A stretch of 64,000 nt of DNA from Rhizobium sp. S152 (GCF_030380735.1 NZ_JAUDRZ010000004.1:248001-312000), one strand, 5' to 3'; shown: positions 30,731 to 40,388, counted from the stretch's first letter. The notes: generated from the sequence alone by a model not told the origin. A program made the numbers and translations.

Positions 30731-32182
30731 TCAGCGAACGAGAATGTTCTTGAACTGCCAGGGATCCTTCGTGTCCAGGTCCTCGGGGAAGAGGCCCGGG
30801 CGACCGTCCAGCGGGGTCCAGTCGGTGTAGTGACCTTCGACCGGGCCGAGGTAGGGCAGCTGCACTTCGAGGCAGCGCTTGTAGTCGATCTCGTCGGCTT
30901 CGACGATGCCGGCCTTCGGGTTTTCGAGCGCGTAGACCATGCCGGCGAGAACCGCCGAGGTCACCTGCAGGCCGGTTGCGTTCTGGTAAGGCGCGATGCG
31001 GCGGGTTTCTTCGAGGGACAGGCGCGAGCCGAACCAGTAGGCGTTCTTCTCGTGGCCGTAGAGCAGCACGCCGAGTTCGTCGACGCCATCAACGAGTTCA
31101 TGTTCGTCGAGAACGTGGTGAACCGGCTGCGCGTTGCCGCCGTTGCCGAACATTTCATGCAGCGACAGAACGGCGTCGTTTGCCGGATGGTAGGCGTAGT
31201 GGCAGGTCGGGCGGAAGGTGACTTCGCCGTCCTTGTCGCGGACGGTGAAGTAATCGGCGATCGAGATCGACTCGTTATGGGTGACGAGGAAGCCGTACTG
31301 CGGGCCGGGCGTCGGGCACCAGGTGCGGACGCGGGTGTTGGCGCCCGGCTGCTCGAGGTAGATGGCGGCCTTGCAGCCTTTCTTGTGCTTCTTGGCGTTC
31401 TTCGGCATCCAGTTCTCATGGGTGCCCCAGCCGAGTTCGGCGGGCTGCAGACCTTCGGAAATGAAGCCTTCCACGGACCAAGTGTTCCAGAAGACGTTGA
31501 GCGGCTTCGGGTTCTTGGTCAGCTGCGTGTCGCGCTCGGCGATGTGGACGCCCTTGACGCCGAGCTTCTTCATCAGCTTGGCCCAGCCTTCGCGGTCATG
31601 CTGATCCGGCTCGTCGAACTTCAGGCCGGTGTCGTTGGCAAGGTTGACCAGTGCCTGCTTCACGAACCAGGAAACCATGCCCGGGTTTGCGCCGCAGGTG
31701 GAAACGGCGGTCGTGCCGCCCGGGTTCTTCGCCTTCTCCTTGCGGAGCGTTTCGCGCAGCGCATAGTTGGTGCGGTCGGCGTTCTTCATGTTCTTGTCGA
31801 AATAGAAGCCGAGCCACGGCTCGACGACCGTGTCGATATAGAGAACGTCGAGCTTGCGGCAGAGCTTCATCAGGTCGAGCGAGCCGGTATCAACCGAGAG
31901 GTTGACGCAGAAGCCCTGGCCTTCGCCTTCAGTCAGAAGCGGCTTCAGCAGCTCCTTGTAGTTGTCCTTGGTCACATATTCCTTGATGTGACGGACGCCG
32001 TGCTGCTTGAGGATCTCCATGTCGGAGGGTTCTTCGCGCGGGTCGATGACGACCATCCGGCTCTTGTCGAACTTGAAATGGCGCTCGATCAGCGGCAGCG
32101 TGCCGCGGCCGATGGAGCCAAAGCCGATCATGACGATCGGGCCGGTAATTTCGGCATATACCGGGTGGTTCTGTTCCGTCAT
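30731..32182 (-). CDS. hss: Homospermidine synthase
   Basis: Makes sym-homospermidine from putrescine (or spermidine plus putrescine) by NAD-dependent aminobutyl transfer; homospermidine is a major polyamine of rhizobia. The 483-residue protein has an N-terminal NAD-binding fold (IVMIGFGSIGRGTLPLIER) and the conserved saccharopine-dehydrogenase-like core with TVVEPWLGFY, CGANPGMVSW and SEGLQPAELGWGTHE. The ribosome site AGGAG lies 8-9 bases before the ATG. It stands alone. Confidence 0.94.
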   Translation of the reverse strand: MTEQNHPVYAEITGPIVMIGFGSIGRGTLPLIERHFKFDKSRMVVIDPREEPSDMEILKQHGVRHIKEYVTKDNYKELLKPLLTEGEGQGFCVNLSVDTGSLDLMKLCRKLDVLYIDTVVEPWLGFYFDKNMKNADRTNYALRETLRKEKAKNPGGTTAVSTCGANPGMVSWFVKQALVNLANDTGLKFDEPDQHDREGWAKLMKKLGVKGVHIAERDTQLTKNPKPLNVFWNTWSVEGFISEGLQPAELGWGTHENWMPKNAKKHKKGCKAAIYLEQPGANTRVRTWCPTPGPQYGFLVTHNESISIADYFTVRDKDGEVTFRPTCHYAYHPANDAVLSLHEMFGNGGNAQPVHHVLDEHELVDGVDELGVLLYGHEKNAYWFGSRLSLEETRRIAPYQNATGLQVTSAVLAGMVYALENPKAGIVEADEIDYKRCLEVQLPYLGPVEGHYTDWTPLDGRPGLFPEDLDTKDPWQFKNILVR

Positions 32183-32321
32183 TCTTTTCTCCTGTGGAAG
32201 GCGAGGAAGGCGCGATCGGCCTTTAACAATTCATCTGAAATCGTTCAAATACCGCTGAGTGACCGGCTCTAACCATAAAATCACGTCACAATAAAGAGTG
32301 TTCCAGCGGGGAATGTAAATA

Positions 32322-33194
32322 TCAGATGAAGCCGGTTCGGCTTGCAAGCGCGTGCAGCTTTGCTGCAAGTTCGCGCTTCTGCAGGGTAAGGCCCTTGTAG
32401 GCTGCCTGGTCGTCGTCGAGGCTTTCCAGCTGCGCGGCGAAACTTGAGGCGAGCCTTGGCGCCTGCGGATGGTCGGCGATGGCCGAGATCGGATCGACAT
32501 AGACGCGGATCGTGAAGAGGATGTCTCCGGACTGCGGCAGCTTGCGCAGCGTCTGGCGCTCGACGCGGGCGAAGCGTTCCAAGAGCGTGAAAGGCTCGGC
32601 CTGCGGAGGGCGGCGGTGCTTCGAGAGCGGGAGGAATAGGTCGCTTGTGGTGTTCACCGACCAGTTCAGCCGTTCGACCGGCTGGGCGACCTGCAGATTG
32701 TCGAAGATGCGTGTGATCAGCGCGGCATTGCGGGTGCCTTCGCCGAAACCTGGCACATCGGCATGGATCGTCTGCATCGGCCGGCCGAACTTTTCCCGCA
32801 GCGACCACGAGGACGGGAAGGCGACGAACCCGGCAACGAGATGCCAGCCGTCGTCCTTGCGGCGCATGATGACGAGATCATCTTGTATCATCAGGCCGGC
32901 GCGGAGCAGCGGCGGCAGATAGGCGTCTTTGTCCGGGATGTCAGGACAGAGATGGGGATGGTGTTCACGCAGATGTTGCCGCAGCAGGACGAGTGCTTCC
33001 CGCTGGGCGTCTAGGGTATCGGCCACCGCCACGAAGACCTCGTCGCGGCTGCTCTCAACCAGCGCACGCTTTTCGCCGACGTAGCGGGCCCAATCGGCAT
33101 CGGGCTCGATCCAACGGTTGGGGTCGAGCGGCATCAGGCCGATGGTGAAGGGTTTGGCCGTGCCGTCATATGGGGTGTAGGTCGGTGGCGTCAT
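32322..33194 (-). CDS. DUF3445 protein, haem-dependent oxidative N-demethylase-like
   Basis: A 290-residue cytoplasmic protein that fits DUF3445, a family that includes the haem-containing alpha subunit of an oxidative N-demethylase. The block LVIMRRKDDGWHLVAGFVAFPSSWSLREKFGRPMQTIHADVPGF spans the family core (about 108-152), and RQTLRKLPQSGDILFTIRVYVDP follows. No partner demethylase subunits are adjacent, so the substrate is unknown. It ends the cluster with the DUF4440-like gene upstream (9-base gap), suggesting co-transcription. Confidence 0.75.
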   Translation of the reverse strand: MTPPTYTPYDGTAKPFTIGLMPLDPNRWIEPDADWARYVGEKRALVESSRDEVFVAVADTLDAQREALVLLRQHLREHHPHLCPDIPDKDAYLPPLLRAGLMIQDDLVIMRRKDDGWHLVAGFVAFPSSWSLREKFGRPMQTIHADVPGFGEGTRNAALITRIFDNLQVAQPVERLNWSVNTTSDLFLPLSKHRRPPQAEPFTLLERFARVERQTLRKLPQSGDILFTIRVYVDPISAIADHPQAPRLASSFAAQLESLDDDQAAYKGLTLQKRELAAKLHALASRTGFI

Positions 33195-33203
33195 GGATGA
33201 ACT

Positions 33204-33575
33204 CTAACGCTCCCGCGTTCCCTGATGAAAGACCATGCGCCACGTGCCATCGGCGTTGCGGCGCCAGATGGAGCTGCGGAGTGCGCGAACCGGCGGAGCG
33301 TCGTGGACAATGCGCTCCGAGCGATAGGTGGCAAGCACGACGTCCGGCGCCAGCGGTTGAACCTCGAAATCGGTCAGATGGCGCGTCGTGCCGTCGCTGG
33401 GCTCTTCCAGCAGGGCGACGATGATTTCCTCATAAAAGTAGAGGCGGCCGGAGCTGCCGATCTCGCGGAAATCCGATGAGAGCAGGGTTTCGAGCGAACT
33501 GCGCGTGTTGCGGACACTCTGGTCGAACAACCGTTCCTCGAGCAAGCGGATTTGGTCGCGCAGTTCGTTGCTCAT
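33204..33575 (-). CDS. DUF4440 / SnoaL-like small protein
   Basis: A 123-residue protein of the NTF2-like superfamily, DUF4440 type: an N-terminal helix (LRDQIRLLEERLFD), LLSSDFREIGSSGRLY, then beta strands ending RRNADGTWRMVFHQGT, the usual C-terminal signature. Such folds act as small-molecule binding domains or isomerases; no substrate is evident. It lies 4 bases after the YciI-like gene and 9 bases before the DUF3445 gene, so all three probably form one transcript. Confidence 0.75.
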   Translation of the reverse strand: MSNELRDQIRLLEERLFDQSVRNTRSSLETLLSSDFREIGSSGRLYFYEEIIVALLEEPSDGTTRHLTDFEVQPLAPDVVLATYRSERIVHDAPPVRALRSSIWRRNADGTWRMVFHQGTRER

Positions 33576-33579
33576 TGCC

Positions 33580-33864
33580 TCACCCCTTCAACATCTCCAA
33601 CCCGGTATTCGCGGTGGTGATCGCCACTTCCGTGATCTCGTATTCGCAGATGCCATAAACGGTAAACGGGTCGGTGGCGACGTAGGCTTCGATCTCGGCG
33701 CGGGTGCCGAGCGAGAGGATGACGCCGCCGGTGCGAGGGACCTTGCGTCCCGAAGCCTGGAACCAGCCTTTGGCATAGCCTTCTTTCACCCAGGCCATGT
33801 GCGGCTCCATGTGCTTGTCAGCCTCTTCGTTCGGCTTCACATAGGTCAGGGAGAGGATGAACAT
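33580..33864 (-). CDS. YciI-like protein
   Basis: A 94-residue protein of the YciI/DGPF family (ferredoxin-like fold): MFILSLTYVKPNEEADKHM, then WVKEGYAKGWFQASGRKVPRTGG and DPFTVYGICEYEI, where the DPF signature is visible. The family Asp-His pair appears as His21/25 and Asp in DPF. The start at 33864 is preferred over a longer frame because AAAGGA precedes it and the N-terminus matches the family. It is the first gene of a putative YciI/DUF4440/DUF3445 cluster, divergent from the GGDEF gene. Confidence 0.8.
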   Translation of the reverse strand: MFILSLTYVKPNEEADKHMEPHMAWVKEGYAKGWFQASGRKVPRTGGVILSLGTRAEIEAYVATDPFTVYGICEYEITEVAITTANTGLEMLKG

Positions 33865-33997
33865 CAGATAATTCCTTTCAAGGCGTCGCGTTCCGAAACA
33901 TCTGAATAATGCAAATACCCGGGAACCATCCATCTTCTTTTCAGATTTCTGTTCCAGACTGCGAATCATCGTTATCTCTACGCCCCGGAACCATCGG

Positions 33998-34903
33998 ATG
34001 AACCAGATATCGGAGCGGCTTGCGGAATTGCAGCAGGAGAGTTCGGTCCTCATCGCGCTTTACGATCAGGACGATCGCCTGCGCTACGCGAACCCGGCAT
34101 TTCGCAGCACCTATGCGCTCGATCCGGACGAATGCCCGCTGTGGGCGGACCTGATGCGGCGCAATACCCGCGAGGGAAAGGGCACGGTCATCGTCGCGAC
34201 GGATTTCGAGACATGGCTGGTCTCCGCGCAATCGCGCCGCGGCAAGCTTCCGTTCCGCGCCTTCGAGACGGATGTGGTCGACGGACGCTGGCTCTGGATG
34301 ACGGAGACCGTGCAGAAGGACGGCTGGATGCTTTGCATCGCCAGCGACATCACGCATCTGAAAGCCAGCGAGCGGGATGTTCGTCAGGACCGCGATTTCG
34401 CGCTGAAGGCCTCGCAGACCGACGAACTGACCAGCGTTTCCAACCGCCGCTTCATGATGAAGGCGCTCGATACTCTCGCCAACGGGCAGGCTGTGGCACA
34501 GCCGGTGGGCGGCTGCATCTGCATCATCGATCTCGACCACTTCAAGCGCATCAACGATCTTTATGGTCACCAGACCGGAGACGACGTGCTGGTGGATTTC
34601 GTGCGTCTTGTTCATCCGCTGGTGCGGCGGCGCGACAGTTTCGGACGGATCGGCGGCGAGGAGTTCATGCTGATCCTGCCGGACACGACATTGGCGCAGG
34701 GCGAGCTGATCGTCGAGCGCATCCTGACCACCGTGCGGGGTGCTCGCCCGATCCGCAACGTGCCCAATTTCTCCTACACCTGCTCGGCGGGGCTGGCGGA
34801 ACTGCATCCCGGCGAAACCGCGCGCGAGCTTTATGCGCGAGCGGATGAAGCTCTCTATCACGCCAAGCAGGGCGGGCGGGACAGGCTGCGGATCGTCGCC
34901 TAG
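33998..34903 (+). CDS. PAS-GGDEF diguanylate cyclase
   Basis: Predicted cytoplasmic diguanylate cyclase (301 residues) making c-di-GMP. An N-terminal PAS-like domain (about 15-125) with a signal-sensing cavity precedes the GGDEF domain (about 145-300). The catalytic motif is GGEEF (RIGGEEFM), active in this family, and the inhibitory site RRRD lies five residues before it (RxxD), so product feedback inhibition is likely. No EAL domain and no membrane helix are present. It is divergent from the YciI cluster and convergent with the pabC-like gene. The ribosome site is weak. Confidence 0.9.
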   Translation: MNQISERLAELQQESSVLIALYDQDDRLRYANPAFRSTYALDPDECPLWADLMRRNTREGKGTVIVATDFETWLVSAQSRRGKLPFRAFETDVVDGRWLWMTETVQKDGWMLCIASDITHLKASERDVRQDRDFALKASQTDELTSVSNRRFMMKALDTLANGQAVAQPVGGCICIIDLDHFKRINDLYGHQTGDDVLVDFVRLVHPLVRRRDSFGRIGGEEFMLILPDTTLAQGELIVERILTTVRGARPIRNVPNFSYTCSAGLAELHPGETARELYARADEALYHAKQGGRDRLRIVA

Positions 34904-35532
34904 ATAATGAGATTGGCTGATATCAGCCCGCGCAGCGAGTTGCCGACATAGAGTTTTTCGGCTTTCAGGTCATCAAGCGTGATGCGGCCGACGCGGGCCT
35001 TGCGCTGGCAGATGAGTTCGGTGCGAAGCACGCCGGCCAGCAGTCCGCAGGAGATCGGCGGCGTGCGCAACATGCCGGAGCCGTCGTCGAGGAAGATGGA
35101 GGTGATCGTGCCCTCGCAGACCTCGCCGCGCTCGTTCAGCATCAGGACCTCGTCTGCGTCCGATGCCGGGTACTCGGCTCTGGCGGCCTCGTAGACGGCG
35201 CGACGGGTCGTCTTTATTCTTAGCAGCTTGTCGGTGGAATCGAGCCGTTGATCGGCAATGCGGATGCTCCATATCGTGTCGGGCGCGAGCGGCGTGAACG
35301 GCGCAGTTGTTACTGAGATATTTCCCTTGTCGTCGAAGGTTAGCCGAACGCGTTGGGCCGAGCGCGCGCCGGAAACGGCTTCCTTGAGCCTTGCCAATGC
35401 ATCGACCGGCTCGGAAAAGCCGATGCGTCTGGCGGAGCGGGTGAGGCGGGCGAGATGCAGGCGTTGGCGGATGAAGCCTGTGTCCGGCTCGTAGCGCATG
35501 GTCTCGATCAGCGAGAAATCGGCCACTGTCAT
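34900..35532 (-). CDS. Class IV aminotransferase, probable aminodeoxychorismate lyase
   Basis: PLP enzyme (210 residues) of the branched-chain aminotransferase/4-amino-4-deoxychorismate lyase fold. Its start ATG overlaps the pabB stop by four bases, which strongly suggests that it releases pyruvate from the PabB product to give p-aminobenzoate for folate. VYEAARAEYPASDADEVLMLNERGEVCEGTITSI carries the ...NERGEVCEGTITS family signature. At 210 residues it is shorter than E. coli PabC (269), mainly at the N-terminus. A longer upstream frame lies inside pabB and is rejected. Last four bases overlap the GGDEF gene's 3' end. Confidence 0.82.
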   Translation of the reverse strand: MTVADFSLIETMRYEPDTGFIRQRLHLARLTRSARRIGFSEPVDALARLKEAVSGARSAQRVRLTFDDKGNISVTTAPFTPLAPDTIWSIRIADQRLDSTDKLLRIKTTRRAVYEAARAEYPASDADEVLMLNERGEVCEGTITSIFLDDGSGMLRTPPISCGLLAGVLRTELICQRKARVGRITLDDLKAEKLYVGNSLRGLISANLII

Positions 35533-36701
35533 GGTCTCCCGGTGCCTGCGATCGGCTGGTCGCCGATGGCGAAGCGGGCCTTCAGCAGGCACTCCTCGTA
35601 TTCGGCCTCGGCGGTGGAATCGATGACAATGCCACCGCCGACGTTGAAGACGGCGCGGCCGTCGTCGAAGAGGGTCAGCGTGCGGATGGCAACGGAGAAG
35701 CGCATGGCACCGGATGGTGCGATCATGCCTATGGCGCCGCAATAGACGTCGCGCGGGCCGTCTTCCAACTCGTGCAGGATCGTCATCGCGCTGATCTTCG
35801 GGGCGCCGGTTATCGAGCCGCAGGGAAAGAGGGCGGCGAGGATGTCGCGGATTTCGAGGCCGGGCAGCAGCTTTGCCTGCACATGGCTCACCATCTGGTG
35901 CACCGTCGGGTAGGTCTCGATGTCGAAGAGCCTGGGGACATCGAGCGTGCCGACTTCCGATATGCGGGATATGTCGTTGCGCAGGAGGTCGACGATCATG
36001 CGGTTCTCGGCCTGCGTCTTGATGTCGGCGAGCATTTCGGCCTTGATCGCATCGTCCTCTGCGGGGGTAACGCCGCGCTTGGCGGTGCCTTTCATCGGGT
36101 GCGTCTCGATCCAGCCGTTTTCGTCGGTGCGGAAGAAAAGCTCGGGCGAGCGCGACAGGATGATCGGGCCACCGAGGTCGACCAGCGCGCCGTACTTCAC
36201 CGGCTGACGTGATATCAGCGACCAGAACGCGGCGCGCGGGTTGCCGGACCAGCGGGCTTCAATCGGCATGGTGAGATTGGCCTGGTAACAGTCGCCTTGC
36301 ATGAGATGGCGGTGCAGGCGGTCGAAACGGTTCTTGTAGGTGGCGAAATCCCATGCGGCTTTCGGCGCGGTCAGAAACTCCTCGTTTTCGAGACGCTGCG
36401 CCGGCTGGGCTAGCGGGTGGCTCTCTCCCTGCGGGGCGTCGAAGACGCCGATGCAGAGAAGCGGGGTCTCGCGGTCCTCGATGGTGAAATCGGCGAGCTT
36501 TTCCTCGAACAGGTGGCCGGCCTCGTAGGAGAGATAGCCGGCCAGCCACTTGCCCGCGGCGCGCGCCTTTTCCATGCGGGTCAGCGCCTCGAAGACCCCA
36601 TCGCGGGTGTGGGCGACGATGATCTCGGACGGATCGGCGAAGAGCATGACCTGGCCGGAGGTGTCGTCGCGGAAGAGGATGTGAGGGGCGCGCCCGTTCA
36701 T
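35529..36701 (-). CDS. pabB: Aminodeoxychorismate synthase component I
   Basis: Converts chorismate to 4-amino-4-deoxychorismate for folate synthesis, using ammonia from a PabA-type glutaminase. The 390-residue chorismate-binding protein shows ETHPMKGTAKRG, QAENRMIVDLLRNDISRI and the late FPCGSITGAPKISAM, all conserved in PabB/TrpE. There is no fused amidotransferase domain and no pabA in the window, so PabA/TrpG must come from elsewhere. The ATG at 36701 (MNGRAPHILFRD) is preferred to a longer frame. Confidence 0.93.
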   Translation of the reverse strand: MNGRAPHILFRDDTSGQVMLFADPSEIIVAHTRDGVFEALTRMEKARAAGKWLAGYLSYEAGHLFEEKLADFTIEDRETPLLCIGVFDAPQGESHPLAQPAQRLENEEFLTAPKAAWDFATYKNRFDRLHRHLMQGDCYQANLTMPIEARWSGNPRAAFWSLISRQPVKYGALVDLGGPIILSRSPELFFRTDENGWIETHPMKGTAKRGVTPAEDDAIKAEMLADIKTQAENRMIVDLLRNDISRISEVGTLDVPRLFDIETYPTVHQMVSHVQAKLLPGLEIRDILAALFPCGSITGAPKISAMTILHELEDGPRDVYCGAIGMIAPSGAMRFSVAIRTLTLFDDGRAVFNVGGGIVIDSTAEAEYEECLLKARFAIGDQPIAGTGRP

Positions 36702-36742
36702 GCAAGGTCCTGTCTGTGAAGCGGGGCGGTGCGGCAGGTCCC

Positions 36743-36756
36743 TTCTCCCGGGAGAA
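36743..36756. repeat. 14-base perfect palindrome between pabB and pepF
   Basis: TTCTCCCGGGAGAA, in the 67-base gap between pepF (which ends at 36769) and the pabB start. It could be a weak terminator stem for pepF or a fragment of a rhizobial repeat. Confidence 0.35.
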
Positions 36757-36768
36757 AGGACAGCCACC

Positions 36769-38637
36769 TCAGCCCTTATCTAGCGCTTCCAGCTCGTCGA
36801 TCAGCCCCTCGATCATCGACAGACCCTTGCCCCAGAACGACGGATCGGTGGCGTCGAGGCCGAAGGGTTTCAGGAGCTCGGAGTGGTGCTTGGTGCCGCC
36901 AGCCTTCAGGAGTTCGAAGTACTTCTCCTGGAAGCCCTGATCCGCCTTCTGGTAGACGGCATAGAGCGAGTTCACCAGGCAGTCGCCAAAGGCGTAGGCG
37001 TAGACGTAGAAGGGCGAATGGATGAAGTGGGGGATGTAGGTCCAGTAGGTCTCGTAGCCCTCGGAAATCTGGATCGCCGGGCCGAGGCTTTCGGACTGAA
37101 CGGACAGCCAGAGCTCGCCGATGTCGTCGGAGGTCAGCTCGCCGGCCTTTCTCGCCGTGTGCACCTTGCGCTCGAATTCGTAGAAGGCGATCTGGCGCAC
37201 GACCGTGTTGATCATGTCCTCGACCTTCTGGGCGAGCATCGCCTTGCGCTCGCGCTTGTCCCTGGTCTTGTCGAGGAGGGCGCGGAAGGTCAGCATCTCG
37301 CCGAAAACAGAGGCGGTTTCTGCGAGCGTCAGCGGCGTCTGGCACATCAGCGCGCCCTGGCCGCCGGCGAGAACCTGATGCACGCCATGGCCGAGCTCAT
37401 GGGCGAGAGTCATCACGTCACGTGGCTTGCCGAGATAGTTGACGAGCACGTAGGGATGCGCCGAAGGAACGGTCGGATGCGCGAAGGCGCCCGGCGCCTT
37501 GCCAGGGCGGACGGGGGCGTCGATCCACTGTTCGTCGAAGAAGCGCCTGGCGATGTCAGCCATCTCGGGCGCGAAGTCGCCATAGGCGGAGAGAACCGTG
37601 TCCTTCGCCTCGCTCCACGGGATGACGGCATTGGACGTTTCCGGCAGAGGGGCGTTGCGGTCCCAGAACTCCATCTGCTCCATGCCGAGCCACTTCGCCT
37701 TCATCTTGTAATAGCGGTGCGAAAGGCGCGGGTAGGCCTCCCTGACGGCGGCCGCCAGCGCGTCGACCACCTCGCGCTCGACGCGGTTGGCGAGGTGCCT
37801 TGAATCGGCGATGTCCTCGAAGCCGCGCCAGCGGTCGGAAATATCCTTGTCCTTGGCGAGCGTATTGGTGATCAGCGTGAAGGTGCGAATGTTGGCCTTG
37901 AAGGTTTCGGCCAGCGCCATCGCAGCCTTGCGACGAACCTCGGTATCGCGATCCTGCAGCATGTTGAGCGCGACCTCTATCGACAGCTTCTCGCCGTCGA
38001 TGTCGAAACGCAACTCCGCCATGGTCTCGTCGAACAGGCGGTTGAAGGCGGCTGCCGAGGTCATCGACTTCTCAAGGAACAACTGCTCGAGCTTGTCGTC
38101 CAGCTGGTAGGGCTTGTCCTTGCGCAGGTCCACCAGCCAGGGGCGGTAGTGGCCGGCATCGGGATCGTTGGCCATGCAGGCGTCGAGCACGGCGTCGTCG
38201 ATGCGGTTGAGTTCGAGGCCGAAGAACAGCAGGTGGCCGGAGAAATCGGTGATCCTGGCCTGCACGTCGCCGTAGAGCTTGCCGTTCGCAGGGCTCGACG
38301 TATCGGAGAAATAGGTGAGGCCGGCGAACGAGCCGAGGCGGCCGATGATATCATCAAGCGCCTCGAATTCCTTCAGCGCCTGGCCGATGCCGTCAGCACC
38401 GGTTCTGGTTGCCGCATCGGCAAGCTTGCCCTTCCACTTCTCCTCGAAGGCGGTTGCGGCTTTTCCTGCCTTTTCCATGTCGGTGGTAAAAGCGGTCGAG
38501 GTGGCGGAGGGATAGAGGTCCTGCAGCTTCCACGTCGGCAGCTCGCCCAGCGCCGCTTCGCTTGCCGAACTGCCGGCGGCGGCCGCGAAGTTCATGAGCG
38601 AAAAGTTACCGTTGGCGCCGAAGAGTGTGTTTTTCAT
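36769..38637 (-). CDS. pepF: Oligoendopeptidase F family metallopeptidase (M3)
   Basis: Cytoplasmic zinc peptidase of family M3 (622 residues) that degrades short peptides. The zinc motif HELGH appears in TLAHELGHGVHQVLAGG (about residue 405), and the downstream Glu ligand in LTLAETASVFGEM. The N-terminal domain is the usual helical PepF fold. No signal peptide is evident, although an Ala/Ser-rich stretch lies at about 16-30. It is divergent from the response regulator gene. Confidence 0.93.
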   Translation of the reverse strand: MKNTLFGANGNFSLMNFAAAAGSSASEAALGELPTWKLQDLYPSATSTAFTTDMEKAGKAATAFEEKWKGKLADAATRTGADGIGQALKEFEALDDIIGRLGSFAGLTYFSDTSSPANGKLYGDVQARITDFSGHLLFFGLELNRIDDAVLDACMANDPDAGHYRPWLVDLRKDKPYQLDDKLEQLFLEKSMTSAAAFNRLFDETMAELRFDIDGEKLSIEVALNMLQDRDTEVRRKAAMALAETFKANIRTFTLITNTLAKDKDISDRWRGFEDIADSRHLANRVEREVVDALAAAVREAYPRLSHRYYKMKAKWLGMEQMEFWDRNAPLPETSNAVIPWSEAKDTVLSAYGDFAPEMADIARRFFDEQWIDAPVRPGKAPGAFAHPTVPSAHPYVLVNYLGKPRDVMTLAHELGHGVHQVLAGGQGALMCQTPLTLAETASVFGEMLTFRALLDKTRDKRERKAMLAQKVEDMINTVVRQIAFYEFERKVHTARKAGELTSDDIGELWLSVQSESLGPAIQISEGYETYWTYIPHFIHSPFYVYAYAFGDCLVNSLYAVYQKADQGFQEKYFELLKAGGTKHHSELLKPFGLDATDPSFWGKGLSMIEGLIDELEALDKG

Positions 38638-38846
38638 AAGCGGGGTCCTCTTCCTATTTTACGACAGGTCTGACTGTCTATGCGTCCAAAGCCCCGGTAT
38701 CAAGGGCTTTCCGGTTGCGAAACAGGGTCGTTTCGAGGCGAAATCGGCTTTGTCACAACCGTTAAAATGCGACGGTTTCTCAAAACTGGATGTTCAAGCC
38801 TTTCTGCCAGATTACGCTTCAAGGTTTCGCATGAAGTGAGGCAACA

Positions 38847-40388
38847 ATGACCGGTTACAATGAGCTCAAGGGTGCAGCGCAGATACTTGTCGTCGAGGAC
38901 GATCCAGTACAGCGCCGACTGCTGAAGAACGCGATCGAGCGTCATGGGCATGTCGTCCATCAGGCGGAAAACGGCCGGATCGGTCTGGAGATGGTGAAGC
39001 GGGGCGGCGGCCTCTACAATGTCATCGTTCTCGACCTGATGATGCCCGAGATGACCGGTCTCGAATTCCTCGAAGCGGCGCACGAGTTCGGCACGCAGAT
39101 CCCCGTGATCGTTCAGACAGGACAAGGCGGCATCGAGACCGTGGTGCAGGCGATGCGTGCCGGCGCCTTCGATTTCGTGGTCAAGCCGGTGTCGCCCGAG
39201 CGGATCGCCAATTCCATCGCCAATGCGTTGAAGCTCGACCAGCGCGAGATCAAGGCGCGCTCCGGCCGCCGGTCCCGCTCCGGCGCCGTCGGCTTCGACG
39301 ATATCGTCTCCGCCAGCCCGGCGATGATCCGCGTCATCGATCTCGCCCAGCGCGCCGCGCAGTCCAATATCCCCGTCGTGCTCGAAGGCGAATCGGGCGT
39401 CGGCAAGGAGTTGGTTGCCCGCGCCATCCAGTCGGCCGGCGATCGTTCCGGCAAGCCGTTCGTCACCGTCAACTGCGGTGCCATTCCGCACAATCTGGTC
39501 GAGAGCATTCTCTTCGGCCACGAGAAGGGCGCCTTTACCGGCGCCACCGAGCGGCATATCGGCAAGTTCATGGAAGCCGATGGCGGCACCATCTTCCTCG
39601 ATGAGATCGGCGACCTGCCGCTCGACGTCCAGGTGAAACTCCTGCGCGCGGTGCAGCAGGGCGAAATCGAGACCGTCGGTGCCCGCACGGCGCACAAGGT
39701 CAACGTCCGGCTGATCTCGGCAACCAACAAGGATCTGATCGAAGAGGTCAAGAACGGCCATTTCCGCGAGGATCTGTACTACCGGCTGAACGTCTTCCCG
39801 ATCACAATTCCGGCCTTGCGAAAGCGGAAAGAAGACATCCCGCACCTCGTGCGCGTCTTCGCCGACCGCTTCTCGACCGAGCAGAAGAACGGTCGACGCA
39901 TGACCGTCAGCGCCGGCGCGATGGCGTTGCTGACGGCCTATGACTGGCCAGGCAACATCCGCCAGCTGGAGAACGCGATCTTCCGCGCGGTGGTTCTGAC
40001 CGAAGGCCCCGAGCTTACGGAGACCGACTTCCCGCAGATCGCGGCACAGCTGCCGGAATACGAGGTCGTCGATCACCTGGCGCTGGTTTCCGATAACGCC
40101 CGTCCCGAACTGGTGGCGGCGGAATATCAGGTTGCTCAATCGGTTATCGGAGAGCTGACGGCGCGAATCAGTGAGGCGCCTGATAATGCGATCGCCAGCA
40201 CGAACCCCGCCGGAGAGGTCAGAACACTGGCCGATGTGGAGGAGGAACTGATCCGTTTCGCGTTGAAATTCTACCGCGGCCAGATGAGCCAGGTAGCGCG
40301 TAAATTGGGCATCGGACGCTCCACCCTTTACCGCAAACTCAAGGATTATGGCATCGATCCGGATAATCCGCAGAAGGACGCGGCGTAG
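38847..40388 (+). CDS. NtrC-family sigma-54 response regulator (orphan)
   Basis: A 513-residue transcription activator. The receiver domain (about 12-125) has the acidic pocket VVEDD and the phospho-acceptor Asp in VLDLMMPEMTG. The sigma-54 AAA+ domain (about 150-390) has Walker A GESGVGKE, the sigma-54 contact loop GAFTGA and Walker B GTIFLDEIGD, so it should activate sigma-54 promoters. The C-terminal Fis-type helix-turn-helix is KLGIGRSTLYRKLKDYG. No histidine kinase is adjacent. Its promoter is shared with divergent pepF. The DUF882 gene downstream may be a target or chance neighbour. Confidence 0.93.
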   Translation: MTGYNELKGAAQILVVEDDPVQRRLLKNAIERHGHVVHQAENGRIGLEMVKRGGGLYNVIVLDLMMPEMTGLEFLEAAHEFGTQIPVIVQTGQGGIETVVQAMRAGAFDFVVKPVSPERIANSIANALKLDQREIKARSGRRSRSGAVGFDDIVSASPAMIRVIDLAQRAAQSNIPVVLEGESGVGKELVARAIQSAGDRSGKPFVTVNCGAIPHNLVESILFGHEKGAFTGATERHIGKFMEADGGTIFLDEIGDLPLDVQVKLLRAVQQGEIETVGARTAHKVNVRLISATNKDLIEEVKNGHFREDLYYRLNVFPITIPALRKRKEDIPHLVRVFADRFSTEQKNGRRMTVSAGAMALLTAYDWPGNIRQLENAIFRAVVLTEGPELTETDFPQIAAQLPEYEVVDHLALVSDNARPELVAAEYQVAQSVIGELTARISEAPDNAIASTNPAGEVRTLADVEEELIRFALKFYRGQMSQVARKLGIGRSTLYRKLKDYGIDPDNPQKDAA

